Assembly (NCBI GenBank): GCA_905373295.1
Contig: CAJPSJ010000068.1
Coordinates: 1 to 9,008 of the forward strand
Length of the DNA stretch: 9,008 nt
Direction: 5' to 3'
Source: an uncultured Campylobacter sp.
GTDB lineage: Bacteria; Campylobacterota; Campylobacteria; Campylobacterales; Campylobacteraceae
The notes below the pieces were generated by a model that saw nothing but the letters and a program-made list of their open reading frames with translations, was not told where the DNA came from and made no database searches. The position numbers were made by a program, and so were the translations under genes. This document shows positions 1 through 5,625 of this stretch, in pieces (positions within the stretch are counted from its first letter, which is position 1; each line of letters opens with the position of its first letter).

Positions 1-23
1 TTTAGTGCTTGTAGAGATTCAAC

Positions 24-84
24 TTTAAAATTTTACGGACAGCGCTGCGAGCAAGGCATAAATTTTGATTTTAAAATTTTACGG
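24..84. repeat. Pair of 15-bp AT-rich direct repeats
   Basis: The word TTTAAAATTTTACGG occurs exactly at 24-38 and 70-84, 46 bp apart, in the leader ahead of the first gene. A related stretch lies at 4187-4214 (TTTTAAAATTTTGCGG, then CGCCGAATTT). Both copies contain the AAATTT core that is common throughout the window. No function is assigned. The first 135 bases otherwise hold no supportable gene: one frame is open from 1 to a stop at 94-96 and another ends at 26-28, so the tail of an upstream gene is possible but not recognisable. Confidence 0.6.
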
Positions 85-135
85 CGCGGAATTTAGCGCG
101 GAAGCAAAGCGCGAAGCTATGTTTGAGGAGACAAA

Positions 136-564
136 TTGGAATATGAGATCACGGGCGAGGTTCGAAATCTCCGCGTCCACGCTGTAAGAGGAAATAGTAA
201 AATTTGGATATTTTTCGAGATAGACGGCGTGAAACTGCGCGGCGAGTTTAACGATATCCCCGTAGAGGAGGGCGAGCTTGCGCGCGCGTATTTCATCCGC
301 GGAGGATATGCGGGTAGCTACGTGATCACTCGAGTTCAGGTGGTGCGCAAACCAAGCCCTTTGCGCCGCAAGCTGGGGATCGCGACCGCCGTGTGCACGC
401 TTGGCTTCGGCGCGGCGCTGTGGATTGTAGGCTTTGGGATTTTAAACGTCGGCGGGAGGGGCTCTCTAATTAATTTTGTCTGTGTCGCTGCCGCAGGATT
501 TGGGGTGCTAAAAGAGGGCGCGGGCAATCTGAGAGCGTGGCTAAATCAACGCACGTCCGAGTAG
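136..564 (+). CDS. Hypothetical small membrane protein with N-terminal beta domain and two C-terminal helices
   Basis: I do not recognise this 142-residue family. It starts at TTG 136, placed five bases after a strong GAGGAG (125-130), which decides the start. Residues 1-72 are rich in alternating hydrophobic and polar residues (MEYEITGEV, IWIFFEIDGVKLRGEF, GSYVITRVQVV) and look like a small beta-barrel or OB-like domain; this is inferred from pattern only. A basic linker (residues 72-79, with RRK) is followed by two hydrophobic stretches at about 80-105 and 111-125, so the protein is probably anchored in the inner membrane with the N-terminal domain in the cytoplasm. A 140-bp spacer separates it from the DUF3137 gene on the same strand. 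Base use is like that of its neighbours. Confident as a gene, not as to function. Confidence 0.75.
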   Translation: MEYEITGEVRNLRVHAVRGNSKIWIFFEIDGVKLRGEFNDIPVEEGELARAYFIRGGYAGSYVITRVQVVRKPSPLRRKLGIATAVCTLGFGAALWIVGFGILNVGGRGSLINFVCVAAAGFGVLKEGAGNLRAWLNQRTSE

Positions 565-641
565 ATCGCCGCCGCGGCGTAAATTTCATAAATTTAATCC
601 GCCGAATAAAATTTACTCGCGCCGCCGTATCTTTGCGGTGT

Positions 642-656
642 AAATTTTGCTAAAAT
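642..656 (+). promoter_or_regulatory. Candidate promoter of the DUF3137 gene
   Basis: AAATTT (642-647) is followed three bases later by GCTAAAAT, giving a -10 box TAAAAT at 651-656. There is no clear -35, as is usual in Campylobacter. The start codon at 705 lies about 48 bases downstream. The arrangement matches four other gene starts in this window (AAATTT, 3-5 bases, then TAYAAT-like). Confidence 0.4.
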
Positions 657-704
657 TCGCTCCAGGCGCGAAATCCGCCACATAAATTTAGAAAAAGGTA
701 AATT

Positions 705-1511
705 TTGAATATAAACGAAGCAATAGTTGCCACCGCGAAAAAGCAAAAAGAGTGCCGGCTAGCATTTATAAAGTATCTGTTTTTGGGAATTTTATTTATA
801 ATAGTGCTGCCCGTAGGCGGCGGATTTGCCGCATGGCATCTTTTTGAAAATCGCCTCGCACCGCTATTTTTCATCATTATCTATATTCCGTTTTTTCAAG
901 CCGCGCTAATGGCTAACGCTAGCCGAGTGACCAGCGAGCTGGGGGATTACAAAGCGTTTTATAAAGACGTTTTCGTCCGCGCCGCTATTCGGAGCACAGA
1001 TCCAAATTTTAACTACGATCCGAATGCCGGCATCAGCCGTAAAGAATTTCGCAAAATCGGCATCTATTCGCCGGATGAATTTCGCGCCGAAGATCAAATC
1101 AGCGGCATTTATAACGGCGTCAAATTTAACCTCAGCGAAGCGATCCGCATTCCAAACGGCGCGACGCTGGAAATCAGCGACTCGGCGGCGCTAAATTTAC
1201 TATCCGCGATAGTTTTTGCATGGGAGGCGATGAAGGATATGCAGGCGTTCAGCGGCTCGGTTTTGGTCTGCGAGTTTTATAAGAAATTTAACGGGCAAAC
1301 TATAGTCGCGAGCCGCACGCTAAACACCAGATTTTTAGGCGAAAAAGAGCAGATGGACGACGTGTTTTTTAGCAAAGAATTTAGGGTCTTTGCGGATGAT
1401 AAAGTAGAGGCGAGGTATCTTTTGACGCCCGCGTTTATGGAGCGCCTGCGAGAGCTAAAGGAAAAATTCGCGGGGAAAATGGGGGGTGAGCGCGGCGTTT
1501 ATGGACGATAA
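705..1511 (+). CDS. DUF3137-family membrane protein, N-terminal part (frame broken at G6)
   Basis: This 268-residue frame starts at TTG 705 after an AAAAAGG site (692-698). Residues about 22-47 and 51-69 are two hydrophobic helices, and the rest should face the cytoplasm. DUF3137 hallmarks are visible: IGIYSPDEFRAEDQISGIYNG near residues 124-146, FSGSVLVCEFYKKFNG near 182-197, then FRVFADDKVEARYLLTPAFM near 225-246. The family consensus at the last site is close to F-x-V-Y-x-x-D-x-x-EARYiLTP. The frame then runs through G6 (1481-1486) into a non-family tail, GERGVYGR, and stops at 1509. The expected C-terminus is in another frame at 1486-1686. Dropping one G joins both parts into one 326-residue protein, a normal family length. 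The family's function is unknown. A promoter candidate lies at 642-656. Confidence 0.8.
   Translation: MNINEAIVATAKKQKECRLAFIKYLFLGILFIIVLPVGGGFAAWHLFENRLAPLFFIIIYIPFFQAALMANASRVTSELGDYKAFYKDVFVRAAIRSTDPNFNYDPNAGISRKEFRKIGIYSPDEFRAEDQISGIYNGVKFNLSEAIRIPNGATLEISDSAALNLLSAIVFAWEAMKDMQAFSGSVLVCEFYKKFNGQTIVASRTLNTRFLGEKEQMDDVFFSKEFRVFADDKVEARYLLTPAFMERLRELKEKFAGKMGGERGVYGR
1481..1486 (+). other. G6 tract at the DUF3137 frameshift
   Basis: Six G residues follow GGGGAAAAT. With five G the codons read ATG GGG GTG AGC GCG GCG TTT ATG GAC, continuing directly into the family C-terminus; with six G the frame ends 23 bases after the tract, at the stop codon 1509-1511. The tract is shorter than the G8 or longer tracts usually phase-variable in Campylobacter, so it may be a real slip site, a fixed mutation or a sequencing error. 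Confidence 0.75.
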
Positions 1512-1686
1512 GCTTTATCTATTTTTAAACGGGGCGAAAAATAAGTTTGAAACAACGCTCTTTTCGCCGCCGCCGAGCTTAGAGGACGCCGCTGGGATCA
1601 AAAATGAAATTTCAGAGTTTTTATCTATCATAGACGAGTTAAATTTAAACCCGGATTTAAGCGGGGCGGCGATTTTGGCTGATTGA
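1486..1686 (+). CDS. DUF3137-family membrane protein, C-terminal part (continuation after frameshift)
   Basis: This 66-residue frame (GTG at 1486; next ATG at 1501) carries the C-terminus expected of DUF3137 proteins. AAFMDDKLYLFLNGAKNKFE resembles the family's F-x-D-G-x-LYIAI...FEP segment, and the last third ISEFLSIIDELNLNP resembles the conserved IIDELNLN ending. It has no convincing ribosome site of its own, although the ATG at 1501 overlaps the stop of the upstream frame (1509-1511), so reinitiation cannot be excluded. I read it as the tail of the upstream gene, displaced by one base in the G run, not as an independent gene. It ends 82 bases before the convergent 89-residue gene, and no clear terminator is visible between them. 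Confidence 0.7.
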   Translation: MSAAFMDDKLYLFLNGAKNKFETTLFSPPPSLEDAAGIKNEISEFLSIIDELNLNPDLSGAAILAD

Positions 1687-1768
1687 ACATGCGCCGCTAT
1701 TTATCGGTTAAAATTTACTTGCGCTGCAGCTAGGATCGCCGTTATTCTCTGCCGCCGACCGAGATCCG

Positions 1769-2038
1769 CTACGGCTTGGATCGCTCATTTTCGCTACCGA
1801 CCGGGGCGCGCTTAAGTAGTTCCTGTTCGCGAGCGAATAATCTGCAAAATTTCTCCCAGTCGTATAGATAGACGAGCCTGTGCTCTTTGCCGCTTTCGTC
1901 TATGTATATGCCCTGCGTCGAGCCAAGACTCATCTTTTGCCAGTAGCCGAAAAACGGCAATGCCTCGATGTCCTCTTGCAGCATGCCTCGCATCATGCCG
2001 TTATCGTAAATTTTTAGATCGTAGTAGGTCCTTTTCAT
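1769..2038 (-). CDS. Hypothetical 89-residue protein
   Basis: I do not recognise a family. ATG at 2036-2038 follows AGAAAGG (2044-2050) with about five bases between, a good ribosome site. The protein is soluble, with no signal peptide or membrane segment. It begins KRTYYDLKIYDNGMMRG, has a central aromatic stretch (LPFFGYWQKM), then GIYIDESGKEHRLVYLYDWEKFCRLF, which looks like two beta strands and an amphipathic helix. The final dozen residues are charged and low in hydrophobics. It is the last gene of the minus-strand group, with a 184-base spacer on its upstream side, so it probably has its own promoter. Its position beside DUF4299-like, SUKH and DUF1963 genes makes a small immunity or adaptor role conceivable, but nothing in the sequence shows it. 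Confidence 0.65.
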   Translation of the reverse strand: MKRTYYDLKIYDNGMMRGMLQEDIEALPFFGYWQKMSLGSTQGIYIDESGKEHRLVYLYDWEKFCRLFAREQELLKRAPVGSENERSKP

Positions 2039-2222
2039 TTTAACCTTTCTAAATTTTACCGCGCCGAAATTTTATCGTAGTGGAATTCTTAAATTTGCAT
2101 CGCGATAAAATTCCGTCTTTTAGAATTTTGCCCGCCGCGAAATTTACCGCGAATTCTGCCCCTTTAAATTTTGCGGCGTCAATCCTCGATAAAATTCTGT
2201 AGAATTTCGCCACAAGTAAAAT

Positions 2223-3152
2223 TTAGCCCGCCAGCGCCTTTAGCTGCTCGGCGCTTAGCCCGTCAACCAAAATATAGCTCGCATCGATGAAGCGGTAGTT
2301 TTGCTTCGGCAGCCGCGCGATAAACTCGTCGTATTCCAGTTCGGCGATCGCATGGTAGTTACCTGCGTCGTTTTCGTCGCCCTCGATGCCTATGAGCGCG
2401 ATCTGCCAGCGCGCTACGTCGCTATTTTTCAGCATCTCCGCGTTTTGCCACTCCACAAACGGCTTGTAGGGCAGGATAGTAGGCAGGTCTTGCGTGAGCG
2501 CGTATGAGCCCATTATCGTGCCGTCATCCCCATTTCGGTAAAACCTCTGGTGCGCGTCGTAGGCGTCTAGGTATTGCACCTCGGTTAGCCGCTTGCTAAA
2601 CTCGGCAGCGGGGTTATACGAGGCTAAAATTTCATCCATCATCGCGCGGTTTATCGCAAAAGGCCTCTGCACTCCGTAGCAAAAATTTACCTCCGTATCG
2701 CCGCTTAAGTGTTGATCTATCGAATGTAGCCCCGCCGCTATATCGCGCTCGTAGTCGAATTGCTCTATCGCATCATGAGTGTAAATTTCGCCGTTTTCAT
2801 CCGTGATCTCGCCCCCCAGCTGCTTAGATAGCGCCTGCAGATACGAGATCGCCAAAACCCAATCAAAGACCGTTGCGGGCGTATTTACGCGCACGGCGTA
2901 GCTTTGCTGCTCCTCATCGTAGCTAAGCTCCATCCCGCGCCCGCTCTTGCCCCGCACGCCCAAAATCAAACATTCATACTCGCTCAAAAGCGATTTAAAA
3001 AACGCCCTCTCGTCGAAATCCTCGGCGCTCTCGTCTATGCCAAATACCGATAGATCGGGCAGCAGATCCAATGCCTTGCTAACGCTCATGGCGTCCGAAT
3101 ACCCCATAAATAGCGGTCGCTTTTTGTTTTTGACGCGGAATTCTACGCTCAT
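2223..3152 (-). CDS. DUF4299-like protein, possible immunity-type protein
   Basis: This 309-residue soluble protein starts at ATG 3150-3152, six bases after AAGGAGA (3159-3164 on the reverse strand). It opens MSVEFRVKNKKRPLFMGYSD and continues with a leucine-rich VSKALDLLPDLSVFGIDE, then a segment TPATVFDWVLAISYLQALSKQLGGEI near residues 91-116 and a C-terminal region with many acidic and aromatic residues. Length and layout agree with my memory of DUF4299 proteins (about 300 residues), but I could not search, so the family call is tentative. Function is unknown. Its promoter (TACAAT at 3179-3184) joins a 33-bp element repeated exactly upstream of the DUF1963 gene, so the two may be regulated alike or have duplicated leaders. 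The SUKH gene lies 143 bases upstream. Confidence 0.65.
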   Translation of the reverse strand: MSVEFRVKNKKRPLFMGYSDAMSVSKALDLLPDLSVFGIDESAEDFDERAFFKSLLSEYECLILGVRGKSGRGMELSYDEEQQSYAVRVNTPATVFDWVLAISYLQALSKQLGGEITDENGEIYTHDAIEQFDYERDIAAGLHSIDQHLSGDTEVNFCYGVQRPFAINRAMMDEILASYNPAAEFSKRLTEVQYLDAYDAHQRFYRNGDDGTIMGSYALTQDLPTILPYKPFVEWQNAEMLKNSDVARWQIALIGIEGDENDAGNYHAIAELEYDEFIARLPKQNYRFIDASYILVDGLSAEQLKALAG

Positions 3153-3178
3153 CGTTTTCTCCTTATTGAAACGGCAAA

Positions 3179-3193
3179 ATTGTAGCGAAATTT
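3179..3193 (-). promoter_or_regulatory. Promoter of the DUF4299-like gene
   Basis: Read on the minus strand: AAATTT, then CGC, then TACAAT at 3184-3179, about 27 bases before the ATG at 3152. It is fused to the 33-bp repeat 3188-3220. The copy at the DUF1963 gene has TATAAT in the same place and one extra base, supporting a real promoter. Confidence 0.5.
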
Positions 3194-3220
3194 TACCCGC
3201 CGCCGCGAGCTAAATTTGCG
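3188..3220 (-). repeat. 33-bp direct repeat, copy 1
   Basis: This copy is identical over 33 bases to 5201-5233. On the plus strand it begins AAATTTTACCCG, has a CCGCCGCGAG core and ends CTAAATTTGCG. Two AAATTT words 24 bp apart flank a GC-rich centre. It sits directly upstream of the -10 box of the DUF4299-like gene. Similarity extends past 3188 towards 3176 with one mismatch and one missing base. A weaker relative lies at 2124-2145. Confidence 0.85.
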
Positions 3221-3295
3221 CTCGCAAGCCCGCATTGCTGGTTGCACAAGCGTGCGCCGCAGCCGTCACAAAGCTACACTCCAAATCGCGAAAGC

Positions 3296-4105
3296 TTACG
3301 CGCCGATCGCGTCTTTTAGGCTCTGTGCGCACAAACCCGCATCCTTTAGCTCGCGCAAAATTTCGCCCATCAGCTCCTCTTTGAAAACGTCCAATATCAT
3401 CGCGCCCGCGTCCAGCTCAGCATAGCGCAGAGCGGGCTCGCTGAAGTTTTTAAGCTCTTTAAACCGCCGCTCGCCCCGCCTGGCAAATCCGAGCCGAACC
3501 TCGTTCGGGCTAAGGCTCAGCATGCCGCTATCGCGAGCGAAATTATACACGCTAAAGCCGTAAAGCTGCGGATCGGCAGCTCTTGCGCGTACGCCTAAAA
3601 TTTCCTCCAGCCGCGCCTTCGTGCCGTTTAGATCGAGCCTCGTTTGCAGCGCGATCTTGCCGCCCGTGTCGAGCCGCAAAAGCGCCAAAAACGAAGCGAA
3701 ATCCTGCGCGATGATGTTTTGCTCGTCGCATTCGACGTCAATATAGGCGACCGCAGGCTGTTCGCTCGCGCGGTAGTCCAGGCACAGATACCAATGCCCG
3801 TCGCCGCTGAAGGGCACCAGCCCGTCAAGTTCGAAGCTCACGCACTCGCGCTCTTCGCCCCAGCTAAAGCGCGTAAGCGACGGATGCGCCTCGCCGATGC
3901 CGCTGATGGCGTCCAGCGGGTAGCCCTCTAGCTCGTAGCGCAGGTAGCCGCCGTTTTGTACGCCCAGCATCATAACTAGCTCGCGCGGCAGGGCGCGTCC
4001 TAGCTCCTCCTCCGCGGTTCGTAGTGCCTCGGGCGTGAGCGGATCTTGCAGATATGGCAGGTAGATCGGCCTGCGCCAGATGTTTGCAAGCTCGTTTGCG
4101 TTCAT
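3296..4105 (-). CDS. SMI1/KNR4 (SUKH) family protein, likely immunity protein
   Basis: This 269-residue protein starts at ATG 4103-4105 after AAAGGAG (4111-4117). The SUKH fold is visible in residues about 20-145: the helix and NGG turn (EEELGRALPRELVMMLGVQNGG, about 32-53), then strands GLVPFSGDGHWYLCLDYR (95-112) and PAVAYIDVECDE (117-128), and the closing helix IIAQDFASFLALL (131-143). Proteins of this superfamily commonly neutralise nuclease and other toxins of polymorphic toxin systems; that is family knowledge, and the partner here is unknown. Residues 150-269 form a second, unrecognised domain with many charged residues. No signal peptide or membrane segment, so cytoplasmic. The DUF1963 gene lies 323 bases upstream on the same strand and the DUF4299-like gene 143 bases downstream. 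Confidence 0.82.
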   Translation of the reverse strand: MNANELANIWRRPIYLPYLQDPLTPEALRTAEEELGRALPRELVMMLGVQNGGYLRYELEGYPLDAISGIGEAHPSLTRFSWGEERECVSFELDGLVPFSGDGHWYLCLDYRASEQPAVAYIDVECDEQNIIAQDFASFLALLRLDTGGKIALQTRLDLNGTKARLEEILGVRARAADPQLYGFSVYNFARDSGMLSLSPNEVRLGFARRGERRFKELKNFSEPALRYAELDAGAMILDVFKEELMGEILRELKDAGLCAQSLKDAIGA

Positions 4106-4428
4106 TTTCGCTCCTTTAAATTTGCGGGTTAAAATTTCAAGCGCGCCTTAAATTTCAAGCTCGAAGCCTAAATCTCAGGCTATAAAATTTTAAAATTTTG
4201 CGGCGCCGAATTTTTCACGGTCCGCTCGCTGTATTCGGCTCGTCTGCAACTATTCGGCTCGCCTCTCGATGGCTTAAATTTAACCTAGATCGGGCGCCGT
4301 CTAAATTTAATCTGCACCGAGCGGGTTCAAAGCCGCGCGCCGATAAAATTCATCGTAAATTTACTCGCTCCCGGCGCCCGCCTGAAGCGGCGAAATTTTG
4401 CAAGCGAGCTAAATTTATCTTCGCGCGC
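4106..4428. other. 323-bp gene-free spacer, dense in AAATTT words
   Basis: No credible gene is present: the longest open frame starts without a ribosome site and runs antisense into the DUF1963 gene. I count ten AAATTT words here, plus GAATTT and AAATTC once each, where chance predicts about 0.08 AAATTT at equal base use. The stretch also holds paired words such as AAATTTCAAGCGCG and AAATTTCAAGCTCG (4132-4164) and a 19-bp imperfect tandem repeat. No rho-independent terminator with a T run was seen after the DUF1963 gene. Confidence 0.6.
4232..4269. repeat. Imperfect 19-bp tandem repeat
   Basis: TATTCGGCTCG occurs at 4232-4242 and again at 4251-4261, with period 19. The remaining eight bases of each unit differ in part (TCTGCAAC versus CCTCTCGA). 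It lies in the spacer between the SUKH and DUF1963 genes. No function is evident. Confidence 0.5.
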
Positions 4429-5151
4429 CTAATCGAAATCATAATACAGGCTCCACGCGCCGTTTTGCGGGTTTTTAGCAAACATCAAGCTGCCGCCGTC
4501 AATGACGTTAAAATTAGCTTTTTCGTCTGAAGAGACCTGAAAAACGAACTGATAGCCCTCGCCGAAGTTCACTCCGGACTGGCAAAAGGAGGGGTAGCCG
4601 CCGAATTTCGTGCAGTTGTAATACTCCAGCCCAGCCGTGACGTCGGAATAATAAAGCCCGACCGACCTTTTAAGCTCCAAAATTTCGTGCACGACATCAG
4701 GCTCCAGCCCGCCGCCATCCCAAATGGGCGTATCGTCCGCGGCAAATTTGGGTTGCAAAGGAAAGGGCTTTATTTGCGAGCGCGGATTTGTAAGCTCCTT
4801 TATGACGAGCTCGGCCTCGTTTTTATACTCGCGGACCTTCCACAGACCGTCCATCTGCTCAGGGGATTTGCCAATGAGATCTTGTGAGATGAAGACCGTA
4901 AGCAGCTTGACGCCGTCCAAGACCTGCGGCACGTAGGGCAGTGCGGGCAGGTAAAACTGCGCCAGAGGGAGCATCGGCGCGCCGTTTTGATCCACAGGCA
5001 GCTCCTCGTCCGCCGCGCAGGCAAGCACGCGGCCGATCCAGCACTCATCGATCGCGCCTCGCGGCCTCACGCCGCCCGTCTGAAAATAGGTGATTTCGCG
5101 CGCGATCTTGCGCTGCAGCTCCTTAATCTTTTCTTGCAGATCTGTTTGCAT
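4429..5151 (-). CDS. DUF1963 (YwqG-like) family protein
   Basis: This 240-residue protein starts at ATG 5149-5151, preceded by AAAAGGACGCAA. DUF1963 features are clear: the N-terminal PMLPLAQFYLPALPYVPQ (about 59-76) followed by strand LLTVFIS (83-89), then KFGGYPSFCQSG (182-193) and FVFQVSSDEKANFNVIDGG (202-220), close to the family's GYP-x-x-Q and QI-x-SD...GD-x-G-x-LYFF signature. The last residues NGAWSLYYDFD also fit. The first 30 residues form a charged helix. The biochemical role of the family is unknown; related genes often sit in immunity-type gene groups, which is inferred here from the SUKH neighbour. Its promoter has a TATAAT box (5191-5196) joined to a 33-bp repeat shared with the DUF4299-like gene. 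Transcription diverges from the 90-residue gene. Confidence 0.8.
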   Translation of the reverse strand: MQTDLQEKIKELQRKIAREITYFQTGGVRPRGAIDECWIGRVLACAADEELPVDQNGAPMLPLAQFYLPALPYVPQVLDGVKLLTVFISQDLIGKSPEQMDGLWKVREYKNEAELVIKELTNPRSQIKPFPLQPKFAADDTPIWDGGGLEPDVVHEILELKRSVGLYYSDVTAGLEYYNCTKFGGYPSFCQSGVNFGEGYQFVFQVSSDEKANFNVIDGGSLMFAKNPQNGAWSLYYDFD

Positions 5152-5190
5152 TTGCGTCCTTTTCGGTTGGAATTTTAGCGCTTTTGTGAA

Positions 5191-5206
5191 ATTATAGCGT
5201 AAATTT
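5191..5206 (-). promoter_or_regulatory. Promoter of the DUF1963 gene
   Basis: On the minus strand AAATTT, then ACGC, then a perfect TATAAT at 5196-5191, about 40 bases before the ATG at 5151. It adjoins the 33-bp repeat 5201-5233. It is the best -10 match in the window. Confidence 0.6.
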
Positions 5207-5233
5207 TACCCGCCGCCGCGAGCTAAATTTGCG
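5201..5233 (-). repeat. 33-bp direct repeat, copy 2
   Basis: This copy is identical over 33 bases to 3188-3220 and lies in the same position relative to a -10 box. The homologous stretch extends to about 5188 through GAAATTATAGCG, against AAAATTGTAGCG in copy 1. Beyond 5233 the two copies diverge. Confidence 0.85.
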
Positions 5234-5326
5234 GCGTAAGGAGTTGCGAAAAGTAAGCTTAAAGCTTTTTGAGAGTAAAATTTAAGCGGGTCGCATAGGC
5301 GGTAAATTTAATCAAAAGGAGCGAAG

Positions 5327-5599
5327 ATGACGAAGGATCAGTGCTGCGTTTTAAAGCATTTGACGGCGGGCGAAACGGACGGTTTTGAGAAGATAGGCGA
5401 GATGAATGACGGCGAGTTTTTGGATGCGCTTATCGGAAAAGGGCTTGTTTGGATGCTTGACTGGGCCGGCGAGGACGAGACGGGCGATGTGGGCAAATTT
5501 ATCAGCTCTAGGCTAGGTGCGTTGCAAAGCGGCGTGGCTCTAGAGTGCGATAAAATTTACGCAAGGCTTTCTTTTAATGCGAGACTTTTAGAATTTTAG
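5327..5599 (+). CDS. Hypothetical 90-residue acidic protein (weakly DUF6630-like)
   Basis: ATG at 5327 follows AAAAGGAG (5314-5321), a strong ribosome site. The protein is soluble and acidic. Its most distinctive part is ALIGKGLVWMLDWAGEDE (residues about 34-51), then a helix GKFISSRLGALQSG. The hydrophobic strand ending in DW-x-GE recalls DUF6630 proteins, but the match is weak and from memory. The next gene starts 26 bases after its stop, so it is almost certainly cotranscribed with the DUF4209 gene. Its base use is like the local GC-rich genes, unlike the AT-rich DUF4209 gene. It could be a partner or antidote of the DUF4209 protein, or simply an older neighbour. It diverges from the DUF1963 gene across a 175-base spacer. 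Confidence 0.65.
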   Translation: MTKDQCCVLKHLTAGETDGFEKIGEMNDGEFLDALIGKGLVWMLDWAGEDETGDVGKFISSRLGALQSGVALECDKIYARLSFNARLLEF

Positions 5600-5625
5600 C
5601 TTATTAGTGAGCGTGGAGGAAAAAT

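Noticed and set aside
2947..3213. Plus-strand open frame of 88 codons antisense to the DUF4299-like gene
   Set aside because: Serine- and leucine-rich shadow of a well-supported gene; no ribosome site.
4198..4530. Plus-strand open frame of 110 codons with two KFNL segments
   Set aside because: It starts at TTG with no ribosome site, is built from repeated AAATTTAA words and basic residues, and runs antisense into the DUF1963 gene.
3188..5233. 33-bp repeats considered as ends of a transposon or attachment sites
   Set aside because: They are direct repeats each tied to a promoter; no transposase or integrase gene lies between them and the enclosed genes have separate leaders.
5251..5275. AAGCTTAAAGCTTTTT considered as a terminator
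   Set aside because: The stem would be five bases with a one-base loop, which cannot form, and no gene on the plus strand ends before it.
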